A stretch of DNA of 64,000 nt from Streptomyces sp. TSRI0281 (GTDB taxonomy: Bacteria; Actinomycetota; Actinomycetes; Streptomycetales; Streptomycetaceae): positions 403,398 through 467,397 of the forward strand of contig NZ_LWLE01000023.1 in the NCBI RefSeq assembly GCF_001905125.1, written 5' to 3'. Positions 40,776-49,498 of this stretch are shown piece after piece. The notes beneath the pieces were generated by a model, which saw only the letters and a program-made list of their open reading frames with translations, made no database searches and had not been told where the DNA came from. The position numbers were made by a program, and so were the translations under genes. Numbering within the stretch: the stretch's first letter is position 1; every line of letters begins with the position of its first letter.

Positions 40776-40872
40776 TGTCCTTACCTCACCTACTCCCGGG
40801 CCGCACGTCGAGTTCCCCGCGGCCTGTCGCATCATGGGACCAGCCCGATCAGCACGAGGAGAAACACCGCAC

Positions 40873-42120
40873 ATGCCCAGGCGCCAGGGGTATGCCCTGC
40901 TCATCGCCCTTGTGGCGGGCACCGCCGCACTCGCCGCCGCCGTGGCCTTCGGTACGACGCTGCTCTCCGGCCCCCGGCCCCCGGCCCCGTTCACCGGCCC
41001 CGAGGCGCACGCGGCGGCCCGCAGTCCCGCCGCCCCGGCCCACTCCGGCGGCAACTGGGTCGCCACCTGGACCAGCGCGCCCGTCAGCGCCGAGCCGCGC
41101 ACCGCGCACGGTTTCCCGGGACGCACCGTCCGTAACACCGTGCACACCAGCGTCGGCGGTGACGCGGCCCGCATCACCCTCTCCAACCTCTTCGGCGCGG
41201 CCCCCCTGGTGGTCGACCAGGCCACCGTCAACACCCGTCCGGTGACCTTCGAGGGCGCGCCCCGTGTCACCATCGCCGCGGGCGGACAGGTCGTCAGCGA
41301 CCCCGTCGTGGTGCCCGTCGCCGCCGACACCGATCTGCTGGTCACGCTGCGCACCCCGCACGGGGGCGGGCCCGTCACCTTCCACCCGAACGCGCACCAG
41401 ACGTCCTACCTGGCCGACGAGCACGGCACCTGGAGCACCACCCGGTGGCGCTACCTCACCGCCGTGGACGTCCGCAACGAGCGCGCACCCGGCACGGTCG
41501 TCGTCCTCGGCGACTCGATCACCGCGGGCAGCGGCTCCACCACCGACGCCAACACCCGCTGGCCCGACGTCCTCGCCGACCGGCTGCGCGGCACGTACGG
41601 CGTCGCCAACCAGGGCATAGCCGGGAACCGGCTCCTGCGCGACGGCGTCACCGGCATCAGCGGCCAGGGCGGAACGGGCCGCTTCGAGCGCGACGTCCTC
41701 TCGGTCGCCGGAGCGAAGACCGTGTTCGTCGCGCTCGGCATCAACGACGTACAGCAGGCCCCGCAGGAGACGGACCCGCAGCGCGTCCTGGACGGCTTCC
41801 GCGCCCTCACCGAGCGGGCGCACGCCCGCGGGCTGCGGGTCGTCGGGGCGACGCTGACCCCGTACGAGGGGTACGCCACCTGGACGCCCGCGCGCAACGC
41901 CGTACGGCTGGCCGTCAACGAGCGGATCAGGGCGGGCGGGATCTTCGACGCGTACGTCGACTTCGACCGGGCGGTACGCGACCCGTACGCGCCCAACCGG
42001 CTCCTCCCGTCGTACGACTCCGGCGACCATCTGCACCTCAACGACGACGGCTACCGCACCCTCGGCCGGCACATCGACCTCAGGTCCCTGGTCGGCGCCC
42101 CGAAGTCCGACACGTTCTGA
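40873..42120 (+). CDS. Secreted SGNH/GDSL hydrolase
   Basis: A 415-residue protein. The signal anchor GYALLIALVAGTAALAAAVA sits at residues 6-25. Blocks of the SGNH family are intact: GDSITAGSGST (block I Ser), NQGIAGNRLL (block II), GINDVQQAPQ (block III) and DHLHLNDDGY (block V Asp-His). A beta-rich ~150-residue domain precedes the catalytic part, as in SCO-type extracellular esterases and rhamnogalacturonan-acetylesterase-like proteins. It would deacylate esters outside the cell. GGAG lies upstream at long spacing. Confidence 0.9.
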   Translation: MPRRQGYALLIALVAGTAALAAAVAFGTTLLSGPRPPAPFTGPEAHAAARSPAAPAHSGGNWVATWTSAPVSAEPRTAHGFPGRTVRNTVHTSVGGDAARITLSNLFGAAPLVVDQATVNTRPVTFEGAPRVTIAAGGQVVSDPVVVPVAADTDLLVTLRTPHGGGPVTFHPNAHQTSYLADEHGTWSTTRWRYLTAVDVRNERAPGTVVVLGDSITAGSGSTTDANTRWPDVLADRLRGTYGVANQGIAGNRLLRDGVTGISGQGGTGRFERDVLSVAGAKTVFVALGINDVQQAPQETDPQRVLDGFRALTERAHARGLRVVGATLTPYEGYATWTPARNAVRLAVNERIRAGGIFDAYVDFDRAVRDPYAPNRLLPSYDSGDHLHLNDDGYRTLGRHIDLRSLVGAPKSDTF

Positions 42121-42174
42121 CCCCGCCCCGGTGCCGGGCATCCCCGGTGCGGGGCGACCCCCGTGCGGGCCCAT

Positions 42175-42222
42175 CCCCGGTGCCGGACGGCTCCGCCTCG
42201 GCGGGACCGTCCGGCACCGGGG
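42175..42222. terminator. Bidirectional hairpin terminator
   Basis: CCCCGGTGCCGGACGG (42175-42190) and CCGTCCGGCACCGGGG (42207-42222) are perfect 16-base arms between the convergent SGNH and DUF1707 genes. Confidence 0.9.
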
Positions 42223-42229
42223 GCCGGGC

Positions 42230-42949
42230 TCAGCCCAGTTCCTTGCGGCCGTCGCCCTCGTCCGGCTTCCCCAGCGCGTTCCGCTCCCGGTCCCGCGCCA
42301 GCTCCGCGTCCCGGATCCGCTGCCGGTCCGCCTTGGTCCGCTTGCGGTCCACGCCGACGCCGCCCATCAGCGCGAAGCCGGTGATCCGCACCCGCGGGGC
42401 GTCCGGAGCGGGTGCGCCCTCCTCGTTCGAGCCCTCGCCGAAGCCGCCCATGATGCCGATGCCCTTGACCTCGACGTTCAGCTCCGGCGGCGCCGTCACA
42501 TGCATGCCGCCCATGACCGTGAAGCAGCGGATGACCACCTCGCGGTCCTCGAAGTTCGCCTCGCGCAGATCGATCTCACCGCCGCCCCACATCGCGAACG
42601 CGGTGAACTTCCGGCCCACCGTCCAGTGGCCCTTCCGGGTGAACCCGCTCCAGAACGCGAAGGCCCCCGTGGAGGTGGCAGGGCCCCCGATCCGTGACGG
42701 CCAGCTCCCCGACCTGCCCGGCACCGAGGGTGTCGGCGCACCGGGCGGCGCGACCACGGTGCCCGGTGCCGGGAGATCCCGGACGATCGGCTCCAACTCC
42801 CCATGCGTACGGGCCTTGTAGGTCGCGTCGAGGCGCTGCTCGAACTCGTCCATGTCCAGCCGGCCCTCGGCCACCGCCTCACGCAGCAGCTCGGCGATGC
42901 GCTCACGCTCGGCGTCGGAGGCACGCATTTCGGGAAGTTCACTTGTCAT
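42230..42949 (-). CDS. DUF1707 protein with LiaF-like C-terminal domain
   Basis: A 239-residue protein. Residues 5-58 are the DUF1707 motif (PEMRASDAERERIAELLREA, LDMDEFEQRLDATYKARTHG, ELEPIVRDLP). The C-terminal half (FAMWGGGEIDLREANFEDRE, VIRCFTVMGGMHVTAPPELN, GFALMGGVGV) resembles the cell-wall-active antibiotics response domain of LiaF/VraT. No transmembrane segment is obvious. The combination is common in actinobacteria and may sense or respond to envelope stress. The ATG at 42949 has a weak ribosome binding site. Confidence 0.82.
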   Translation of the reverse strand: MTSELPEMRASDAERERIAELLREAVAEGRLDMDEFEQRLDATYKARTHGELEPIVRDLPAPGTVVAPPGAPTPSVPGRSGSWPSRIGGPATSTGAFAFWSGFTRKGHWTVGRKFTAFAMWGGGEIDLREANFEDREVVIRCFTVMGGMHVTAPPELNVEVKGIGIMGGFGEGSNEEGAPAPDAPRVRITGFALMGGVGVDRKRTKADRQRIRDAELARDRERNALGKPDEGDGRKELG

Positions 42950-43035
42950 ACCGCGCAGCCTATTGAACGCACCGGCTCCCGTCACAGACGAGCGCGCCCA
43001 CGCCCGCGCGCCGCGGCCGGAACGCGCCCACTCCG

Positions 43036-44112
43036 CTACGGGGCCGACGCGTACATCTTCGCGATCACGGCCTCGATGTCCGGCTCCCGCACCGACAGGT
43101 CGACCAGCGGATACTCCGCCGCGATCCGTGCCACCAGCGGGGCTGCCGACACCGACGCCGGGAACGACAGCCACTGCCGGGGCCCCTCCACCTTCACCAC
43201 CCGGACCCCCGAGCCCGGCCCCCCGGCCGCCGCACCCGCTCCGGTGTCCGTGCCCGAGTCCAGGTCGATCGGCGGGAGTTCACGCTCCAGATCGACCACC
43301 AGCGTGCGCTCGCTCTCCCCCACCTCGTGGAGCCCGGCGAGCGCCCCGTCATACATCAGCCGCCCGTGGTCGATCACCATGACCCGCTTGCACAGCTGCT
43401 CGATATCGGTCAGATCGTGCGTGGTGAGCAGAACGGTCGTGGACCGCTCCTCGTTCAGGTCCCGCAGGAACTGCCGGACCTTCGCCTTCGAGATCACATC
43501 GAGCCCGATCGTCGGCTCGTCCAGATACAGCACCTCCGGATCGTGCAGCAGCGCCGCCGCGATGTCCCCGCGCATCCGCTGCCCCAGCGAGAGCTGACGT
43601 ACCGGAACCTCCAACAGCTCGCCCAGGTCCAGGAGTTCGACACAGCGGTCCAGGTTCTCCCGGAAGCGGCGGTCGGGAATCCGGTACATCCGGTGCATCA
43701 GCCGGTACGAGTCCCGCAACGGCAGGTCCCACCACAGCGTCGTCCGCTGCCCGAACACCACCCCGATCCGGTGCGCCAGCCGCGTACGCTCCCGGGACGG
43801 ATCGATGCCCGCGACCCGCAGGCTGCCGCCGCTCGGGGTGAGAATCCCCGTCAGCATCTTGATCGTGGTCGACTTGCCGGCGCCGTTCGGACCGATGTAC
43901 CCGACCATCTCGCCGCGCGGCACCCGGAAGCTGATGCCGTCGACCGCACGCACCTCGCGCCGCTCCCGGCGCAGGAAGCCCGTTCTGCGGCGTACATCGA
44001 AGACCTTCTCGATGCCGTCGAGCACGATGAAATCCGCGTCCGCGTCCGCGCCGGTGCCGCCCTTACCGATTCCGGTACCCGTGTCCGTGTCCGTGTCCGT
44101 GTCCGTACCCAT
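43036..44112 (-). CDS. ABC-2 exporter ATP-binding protein
   Basis: A 358-residue ATPase. Walker A GPNGAGKST, Q-loop FGQRT, signature LSLGQRMRGDI (Ser-Leu-Gly-Gln variant), Walker B VLYLDEPTIGLD and His switch TTHDL are all present. The C-terminal ~80 residues are an extra alpha/beta domain of the kind seen in DUF990-linked ABC transporters. The N-terminus carries a run of Thr-Asp (TDTDTDTGTG) from a six-base microsatellite. The two permeases of the operon lie upstream on the same strand. Exported molecule unknown. Confidence 0.92.
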   Translation of the reverse strand: MGTDTDTDTDTGTGIGKGGTGADADADFIVLDGIEKVFDVRRRTGFLRRERREVRAVDGISFRVPRGEMVGYIGPNGAGKSTTIKMLTGILTPSGGSLRVAGIDPSRERTRLAHRIGVVFGQRTTLWWDLPLRDSYRLMHRMYRIPDRRFRENLDRCVELLDLGELLEVPVRQLSLGQRMRGDIAAALLHDPEVLYLDEPTIGLDVISKAKVRQFLRDLNEERSTTVLLTTHDLTDIEQLCKRVMVIDHGRLMYDGALAGLHEVGESERTLVVDLERELPPIDLDSGTDTGAGAAAGGPGSGVRVVKVEGPRQWLSFPASVSAAPLVARIAAEYPLVDLSVREPDIEAVIAKMYASAP

Positions 44113-44150
44113 GTCCCGCGTCACCCTCTCCCTGTCCTCACGTCCGCCGG

Positions 44151-45107
44151 TCAATTTCCCGTGCTCCGGTACGCGCGCAGCCCCGCCCGCCACGCGAGAC
44201 CCGCCAGCACCCAGCACAGCGCCGCCACCACCGGGGGCAGGAACGCCACCCACCGCGGCAGGTCCAACGGGTAGTCCCGGCCCAGCACATACAGCGCGGG
44301 CAGCCAGCTGACGAAGGCCAGCGGCACCACGAACGTCACCCCGCGCACCAGATCCTTCGCGAAGATCGACGGCGGGTACTGGAGCAGCGTCGTCCCGCCG
44401 TACGTGAAGGAGTTCTGCACCTCTGAGGCGTCCTGCGCGAAGAACTGGAACGCCGCCCCCGCCACGAACACCGCCCCGAAGATCGCCGCCCCGCTCAGCA
44501 CCATCAGCGGCAGCATCAGCACCTTCAGCGGCGTCCACGCGATGTCCAGCGACACCAGCGCGTACCCGAGCACCACGAGCCCCTGGGTGACCCGCCCCAG
44601 CCTGCGCAGCGCGAACCGGTCCGCCGCCACCTGCGCCAGTACCGGCACCGGGCGTACCAGCAGGGTGTCCAGCGTCCCGTCCCGCACCCGCCTGCCCAGC
44701 CGGTCCATCGACCCCAGCACCAGATCGGACAGCCCGAACGCCGTCCCCGACACCCCGTACAGCAGGGCGATCTCGGGCAGCGAATAGCCGCCCAGCGAGT
44801 CGACGTGGGAGAACATCAGCATGATCGCGACGAAGTCGAAGGCCGTCGCCGCGAAGTTCCCGATCGTCGTCATGACGAACGAGGCCCGGTACGCCATCGT
44901 CGAGCGCAGCCACATCGCCACGATCAGCCCGTACGCCCGGAGCCCCTCGATCACCCGGGACCGCTCCCCGAACGCGATCGGGGGCGACTCCCGCTCCACC
45001 TGCCCCGGCGCTTCGTCCAGCCCCTTGCCCGGTACCTCCCCCGGTACCTCCCCCGGCCCCCTGTCCGGCTCTCCCCCCGCGTCCGCGGCCACCGCCGTCT
45101 CAACCAC
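44151..45107 (-). CDS. ABC-2 family permease (DUF990-like) B
   Basis: A 318-residue permease with six hydrophobic segments after a ~65-residue Pro/Glu-rich N-terminal tail. Typical pieces: MAYRASFVMTTIGNFAATAF, VSGTAFGLSDLVLGS and GAAFQFFAQDASEVQNSFTY. GTG 45107 overlaps the end of the first permease by eight bases, so the start is inferred from coupling; an internal start nearer TM1 (for example at MWLRSTM) is possible. It forms the channel with the other permease and the ATPase. Confidence 0.85.
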   Translation of the reverse strand: MVETAVAADAGGEPDRGPGEVPGEVPGKGLDEAPGQVERESPPIAFGERSRVIEGLRAYGLIVAMWLRSTMAYRASFVMTTIGNFAATAFDFVAIMLMFSHVDSLGGYSLPEIALLYGVSGTAFGLSDLVLGSMDRLGRRVRDGTLDTLLVRPVPVLAQVAADRFALRRLGRVTQGLVVLGYALVSLDIAWTPLKVLMLPLMVLSGAAIFGAVFVAGAAFQFFAQDASEVQNSFTYGGTTLLQYPPSIFAKDLVRGVTFVVPLAFVSWLPALYVLGRDYPLDLPRWVAFLPPVVAALCWVLAGLAWRAGLRAYRSTGN

Positions 45108-45900
45108 CCTGAACCACCACCCTCCTGGTCGCCACGCCCTGCAGGAGCCGCCCCGCCAGCAACAGCGCCACCGCCCAGCCCGCCTGGAAGGCGTACGCCC
45201 GCACCAGCCCCCACCCCGTGTGCTTCCCGAGGAGCACATCAGCCGGCACCTGGAGCAGCGACGACCACGGCAGCGCCCGCGCCACCTCGCCCAATGCCCC
45301 GGGGAACAGAGTCAGCGGCAGCAGCATCCCGGAGAAGAACAGCCCCGCCAGCCAGGTGATCTGCATCGCGCCCGCCCCGTCCATCAGCCAGAAAGCCGAC
45401 AGCGCGACCACGTAACGCACCGCGAAACTGACCACCACACCGAGCGTCACCGAGACGAGGAACGCCAGCCATGTCCACGCCGAGCCGGGCAGCGCCAGGT
45501 CGAAGGCGAACGCGCCGAGCGCCATCGGGATGATGCCGCGCCCCAGCAGGTGGAACGCCGCCCGGCCCAGATCCCCCGCCAGCCACCACAGCTGAAGGTC
45601 GGCGGGCCGGTAGAGATCCACGGCGATGTCGCCGGTACGGATCCGCTCCATCAGCTCGTCCTCGAAGCCGCCGCCCATCATGGCGCAGGTCATCAGCAGC
45701 GCCTGACCCAGCCACACATAGGTCAGCGCCTGCGCGGTGTCGTAGCCGCCGAGCTGCGGGCGCTCGTCCCACAGCGCCGTATAGGTGTACGCCATGATGA
45801 AGCCGAAGACGGTGTTGGTGAACACGCCCGCCGCCGTCGCCATCCGGTACGTGGCATGGCGCCGGAACCCACCGGCCGCCACCACTGCGTAGAGCCGCAC
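45100..45900 (-). CDS. ABC-2 family permease (DUF990-like) A
   Basis: A 266-residue permease, six hydrophobic segments: TNTVFGFIMAYTYTALW, LGQALLMTCAMMGGGFEDEL, ERIRTGDIAVDLYRPADLQL (a hallmark of this family), AMQITWLAGLFFSGMLLPLT. It is the first gene of the three-gene exporter operon. GTG 45900 has AAGGGGG upstream. Confidence 0.88.
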   Translation of the reverse strand: MRLYAVVAAGGFRRHATYRMATAAGVFTNTVFGFIMAYTYTALWDERPQLGGYDTAQALTYVWLGQALLMTCAMMGGGFEDELMERIRTGDIAVDLYRPADLQLWWLAGDLGRAAFHLLGRGIIPMALGAFAFDLALPGSAWTWLAFLVSVTLGVVVSFAVRYVVALSAFWLMDGAGAMQITWLAGLFFSGMLLPLTLFPGALGEVARALPWSSLLQVPADVLLGKHTGWGLVRAYAFQAGWAVALLLAGRLLQGVATRRVVVQGG

Positions 45901-46050
45901 GTCGCCCCCTTCCCCCCGCCCCGGCCGGGCCCCGACCTGGCCCCGACACCAAAGCGCACGACCCTAGTGCACGCCGGGCGGCCACCGCGAGCGGTTATCC
46001 GGGACCGTCATTGAAGGATGATCCGAAGATTTCCCGGCGAAACGGGCACT

Positions 46051-46092
46051 ATGGGGGAACTGACCGCGGCCGAGGAGTCTCCACCGATATGA
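46051..46092 (+). CDS. Thirteen-codon upstream ORF overlapping the PBP start
   Basis: ATG 46051 opens MGELTAAEESPPI and ends in TGA whose bases overlap the PBP start as ATGA. Its own ribosome binding site is weak, but the GAGGAG inside it serves the PBP. It could couple or gate translation of the PBP. Confidence 0.4.
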   Translation: MGELTAAEESPPI

Positions 46093-48494
46093 GCGACGAC
46101 CCACAGAACTGGGCCCCGCGGGACCACACGGACGCCGCGGCCACCCCCGACGACGGACCCGACGACGGAAGTGGTGCGCCGGGCGCGAAGGGAAAGAAGG
46201 GGCGCAAGAAGCGCCCCAAGAGGACCGGCTGGCGCCGCCTCGTCCCTACGTGGCGCATGGTCCTCGGCACCGTACTCGGCATCGCCCTGCTGCTCGTCGG
46301 CGGCTTCATCGCCGGATACCAGCTCGTCGACATCCCGGCCGCCAACGCCAACGCCACCGCACAGTCCAACGTCTACCTCTACCAGGACGGCAGCGTCATC
46401 GCGCGGGACGGCGAGGTCAACCGGGAGAAGGTCCAGCTCTCCCAGGTCCCCCTCACCGTCCAGCACGCCGTGCTCGCCGCCGAGGACCGCGACTTCTACT
46501 CCGAGCGCGCCGTGGACGTGAAGGCCATGGTCCGCGCCGCCTGGAACACCCTGACCGGCAAGGGCAAGCAGGGCGGCTCGACCATCACCCAGCAGTACGT
46601 CAAGAACTACTACCTCGGCCAGGAACAGACCGTCGTCCGCAAGGCCAAGGAGTTCTTCATCGCGGTCAAGCTCAATCGCGAGGAGAACAAGGACCAGATC
46701 TTCGAGGGCTACCTCAACACCAGCTACTTCGGCCGCAACGCCTACGGCATCCAGGCCGCCGCGCAGGCGTACTACGGCAAGAACGTCGAGGACCTCAGCA
46801 CCGGCGAGGGCGCCTACCTCGCCTCGCTGCTGAACGCGCCCAGCGCGTACGACGTCGTCGTCCACCCCGAGAACAAGGCCGCCGCCCTCGGCCGCTGGAA
46901 CTACGTCCTGGACGGCATGGTCAAGGAGCAGTGGCTCGGCACCGCGGAACGCGCCGCGACGAAGTTCCCCGTACCCGGCAAGGCCAAGCCCGCCACCGGG
47001 CTCTCCGGGCAGCGCGGCTACCTCGTCCAGGCCGTCGAGGACTACCTCACCGGCAACGGGATCATCGACGAGACGACCCTCGCCACCGGCGGCTACCGGA
47101 TCACCACCACGCTGGAGAAGAAGAAGCAGAACGCCCTCGTCAAGGCCGTCGACACCCAGGTGATGTCCAGGACGAGCGACGACCGGGAGGCCGACCGCAA
47201 CGTCCGCGTCGGCGGCGCCTCCATCACACCCGGCACCGGCGAGGTCGTCGCCATGTACGGCGGCATCGACTACACGAAGCAGTACGTCAACAACGCCACC
47301 CGCCGCGACTACCAGGTCGGCTCCACCTTCAAGCCGTTCGTCTTCACCTCCGCCGTCGCCAACGACTCCACCACGCGGGACGGCCGGCGGATCACCCCCA
47401 ACACGATCTACGACGGCACCAACAAGCGCACCGTCCAGGGCCCCGGCGGCTCCACCGGCTACGCCCCGGCCAACGAGGACGACGTCAGCTACGGCCCCGT
47501 CACCGTCCGGACCGCCACGGACAAATCCATCAACGCCGTCTACGCGCAGATGGCCCAGGACGTCGGCCCCGGCAAGGTCAAGGACACCGCCGTCGCCCTC
47601 GGCATCCCCGCGAACACCCCCGACCTCACCGCGTCGCCCTCCATCGCGCTCGGCCCCGCCACCGCCAGCGTCCTCGACATGACCGAGGCGTACGCCACCC
47701 TCGCCAACCACGGCCGGCACGGCGCGTACACCCTCGTCGAGAAGGTCAGCAAGGATGGCGCGGACGTCGCCCTCCCCGGCCGGAACACCCAGCAGACCGT
47801 CACCCGCGAGGCAGCCGACACCACCACCTCGATCCTGCGCAGCGTCGTCGACGGCGGCACCGGCACCGCCGCCCAGGCCGCGGGCCGCCCCGCCGCGGGC
47901 AAGACCGGCACCGCCGAGGAGGACAAGGCCGCCTGGTTCGCCGGGTACACCCCCGACCTCGCGACCGTCATCGCGGTCATGGGCCAGGACCCCGACACCG
48001 GCGTACAGAAACCGCTCTACGGAGCGCTCGGTCTGCCCCGCGTCAACGGGGGCGGCGCTCCCGCCCAGACCTGGGCCGCCTACACGGCCGCCGCCCTGCG
48101 CTCCTCCGACGTACAGAACTTCGACCTCGACCTGGAGGACGGCGCGGACGCATCCGCACCGCCCACCACGGAGGAACCCGAATCCAGCGCACCGGCCGAA
48201 CCGAGCGACACCCCCTCCGGTCCGCCCCCGCCCAGCCCCTCCAGCACGGCCCCCACCACCCCCGGCCCCACTGAGGGCGCGACGGACACCGGCGGGCAGA
48301 CCAACGGCGGTACGGACACGGGCGGCACCGACGGCGGCACCACCGGAGGGACGGACGGCGGCGCGGACACCGGCGGCGGCAACGGGGGCAACGGCGGCGC
48401 GACGGACGGGGGGACCGACACCGCGGGCGGCGACGGCGGCGGCAACGGCGGCTTCACCGAAGGCGCCCGCGGCTCCCGCCCACGCGACCGGTGA
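46089..48494 (+). CDS. Class A penicillin-binding protein (transglycosylase-transpeptidase)
   Basis: An 801-residue bifunctional peptidoglycan synthase. The basic cytoplasmic tail (KGKKGRKKRPKR) leads into one TM (MVLGTVLGIALLLVGGFIAG). The GT51 domain shows AAEDRDFYSE and GGSTITQQYVKNYYLGQE. The transpeptidase has GSTFKPFVF (SxxK), SIN in ATDKSINAVYAQ (SxN) and KTGTAEEDKAAWF (KTG). The last ~100 residues are a low-complexity Gly/Thr/Asp/Pro tail outside the membrane. It elongates and cross-links the cell wall. The ATG is preceded by GAGGAG at 11 bases and overlaps the upstream ORF. Confidence 0.93.
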   Translation: MSDDPQNWAPRDHTDAAATPDDGPDDGSGAPGAKGKKGRKKRPKRTGWRRLVPTWRMVLGTVLGIALLLVGGFIAGYQLVDIPAANANATAQSNVYLYQDGSVIARDGEVNREKVQLSQVPLTVQHAVLAAEDRDFYSERAVDVKAMVRAAWNTLTGKGKQGGSTITQQYVKNYYLGQEQTVVRKAKEFFIAVKLNREENKDQIFEGYLNTSYFGRNAYGIQAAAQAYYGKNVEDLSTGEGAYLASLLNAPSAYDVVVHPENKAAALGRWNYVLDGMVKEQWLGTAERAATKFPVPGKAKPATGLSGQRGYLVQAVEDYLTGNGIIDETTLATGGYRITTTLEKKKQNALVKAVDTQVMSRTSDDREADRNVRVGGASITPGTGEVVAMYGGIDYTKQYVNNATRRDYQVGSTFKPFVFTSAVANDSTTRDGRRITPNTIYDGTNKRTVQGPGGSTGYAPANEDDVSYGPVTVRTATDKSINAVYAQMAQDVGPGKVKDTAVALGIPANTPDLTASPSIALGPATASVLDMTEAYATLANHGRHGAYTLVEKVSKDGADVALPGRNTQQTVTREAADTTTSILRSVVDGGTGTAAQAAGRPAAGKTGTAEEDKAAWFAGYTPDLATVIAVMGQDPDTGVQKPLYGALGLPRVNGGGAPAQTWAAYTAAALRSSDVQNFDLDLEDGADASAPPTTEEPESSAPAEPSDTPSGPPPPSPSSTAPTTPGPTEGATDTGGQTNGGTDTGGTDGGTTGGTDGGADTGGGNGGNGGATDGGTDTAGGDGGGNGGFTEGARGSRPRDR

Positions 48495-48508
48495 CCGGAT
48501 CGCGTGGG
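48479..48508 (+). terminator. Hairpin spanning the PBP stop codon
   Basis: CCCACGCGA (48479-48487) and TCGCGTGGG (48500-48508) pair around an inner CCGGTGACCGG. It begins before the stop codon and ends the PBP transcript. Confidence 0.6.
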
Positions 48509-48557
48509 CGGGGGCCGCGTCGCGCGACCGGCGACCGGTCGGAGTGCGGTGACCGGA

Positions 48558-48878
48558 TCAGTGTCCGGAGGTCGCCTTCAGGCCCACCACGGCGATCAGC
48601 AGCAGACACACGAAGAAGATCCGTGCGGCGGTCGCCGGTTCGTTCAGGACCAGCATGCCGACCACCGCGGCTCCGGCCGCACCGATACCGACCCACACGC
48701 CGTACGCCGTACCGATCGGGAGCGTCTTCGCCGCCTGGGACAGCAACATCATGCTCGCCACGATCCCGAGGCCGGTGAACACACTCGGCCACAGCCGGGT
48801 GAACCCCTCGGTGTACTTCATCCCGATCGCCCAGCCCACTTCGAGCAGACCGGCGACGATCAACAGAACCCAGGCCAT
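48558..48878 (-). CDS. SMR-family guanidinium exporter (Gdx/SugE-like)
   Basis: A 106-residue protein with four TM helices: WVLLIVAGLLEVGWAIGMKY with the essential Glu14 of the family, LGIVASMMLLSQAAKTLPIG, TAYGVWVGIGAAGAAVVGML and the dimer helix ARIFFVCLLLIAVVGLKATS. The G-x-A-Y-x-x-W pattern and short size match the Gdx (guanidinium/H+ antiporter) subgroup. A candidate guanidine-III riboswitch lies directly upstream, consistent with that function. GGAGGTG before the ATG is a strong ribosome binding site and could be hidden by the riboswitch. Confidence 0.9.
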   Translation of the reverse strand: MAWVLLIVAGLLEVGWAIGMKYTEGFTRLWPSVFTGLGIVASMMLLSQAAKTLPIGTAYGVWVGIGAAGAAVVGMLVLNEPATAARIFFVCLLLIAVVGLKATSGH

Positions 48879-48912
48879 GACGGCACCTCCGACGAAAACT
48901 CGCGAACAACAC

Positions 48913-48957
48913 GGGTGCGTCGTCTTTGCCAGCCCGGTACGGCGCGTCTCGTCGGGG
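48913..48957 (-). promoter_or_regulatory. Candidate guanidine-III (ykkC-III) riboswitch
   Basis: Read on the minus strand the RNA contains CCCGACGAGACGCGCCGUAC, then CGGGCUGGCAAAGACGACGC. This matches, from memory, the T. fusca aptamer: CCGGACGAG / GCGCCGUACC / CAAGACGGCGC. P1 here is CCCG/CGGG where T. fusca has CCGG/CCGG, a compensatory change. P2, the pseudoknot helix (GCGCCGU with ACGACGC), has one C-A mismatch. It sits 35 bases upstream of the Gdx start, where it would free the ribosome binding site when guanidine binds. Confidence 0.7.
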
Positions 48958-49028
48958 TCCCCCCACCGTAGCAAAGAACGGGCAAAGGGCCCGGTGACAC
49001 CGGTCACCAGGCCCTTCCCCACAGCTCA

Positions 49029-49102
49029 CACCAGAGCGCGGGACGAAACGCGAAACGAAACGGCGGAACAAAACGCGAAACGAAACGCGGAACGAAACGC
49101 GG
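49029..49102. repeat. Short A/C-rich tandem repeats downstream of the GroES-like gene
   Basis: Words such as CGAAACGAAACGCG and CGGAACGAAACGCG recur over 74 bases directly after the stop of the GroES-like gene. The composition is unlike the surrounding sequence. No hairpin is obvious. Confidence 0.75.
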
Positions 49103-49444
49103 CTACAGATACAGCCCGGTCGAATCCACCGAGCCCTCGAACCGGTCCGCGGCCACCGCGTGCAGATCACGCTCCCGCATCAGCACGTACGCCACGCCCC
49201 GCACCTCGACCTCGGCACGGTCCTCGGGGTCGTACAGCACCCGGTCCCGCGGCTCGACCGTCCGCACGTTCTGACCGACGGCGACCACCACGGCCCAGGC
49301 GAGCCGCCGGCCCACCGCGGCCGTGGCCGGAATCAGGATGCCGCCGCCGGAACGCCGCTCGCCCTCGGGCGTATCACTCCGTACCAGCACGCGATCGTGC
49401 AGCATACGGATGGGCAGCTTGTCGTCGTGGGTGTCGTCGCTCAC
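49103..49444 (-). CDS. GroES-like (Cpn10) protein
   Basis: A 113-residue protein with the Cpn10 pattern: IRMLHDRVLVRSDTPEGERR, SGGGILIPATA (mobile loop with the GGIL/IP motif), VVAVGQNVRTVEPRDRVLYD and VRGVAYVLMRERDLHAV. It is not adjacent to a groEL gene and is divergent enough to be a paralogue rather than the housekeeping GroES. It may cap an unknown chaperonin or act alone. GGTTTCGGGTC upstream contains no strong ribosome binding site. Confidence 0.82.
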   Translation of the reverse strand: MSDDTHDDKLPIRMLHDRVLVRSDTPEGERRSGGGILIPATAAVGRRLAWAVVVAVGQNVRTVEPRDRVLYDPEDRAEVEVRGVAYVLMRERDLHAVAADRFEGSVDSTGLYL

Positions 49445-49498
49445 GACCCGAAACCTACCTGCCCCGCCCTGATCCGTACGCCTCCGGGGTGCGACCGG

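Noticed and set aside
46250..48274. 674-codon plus-strand frame inside the PBP gene
   Set aside because: It is a shifted frame of the PBP with Arg/Pro/His-rich content; the PBP frame has all catalytic motifs.
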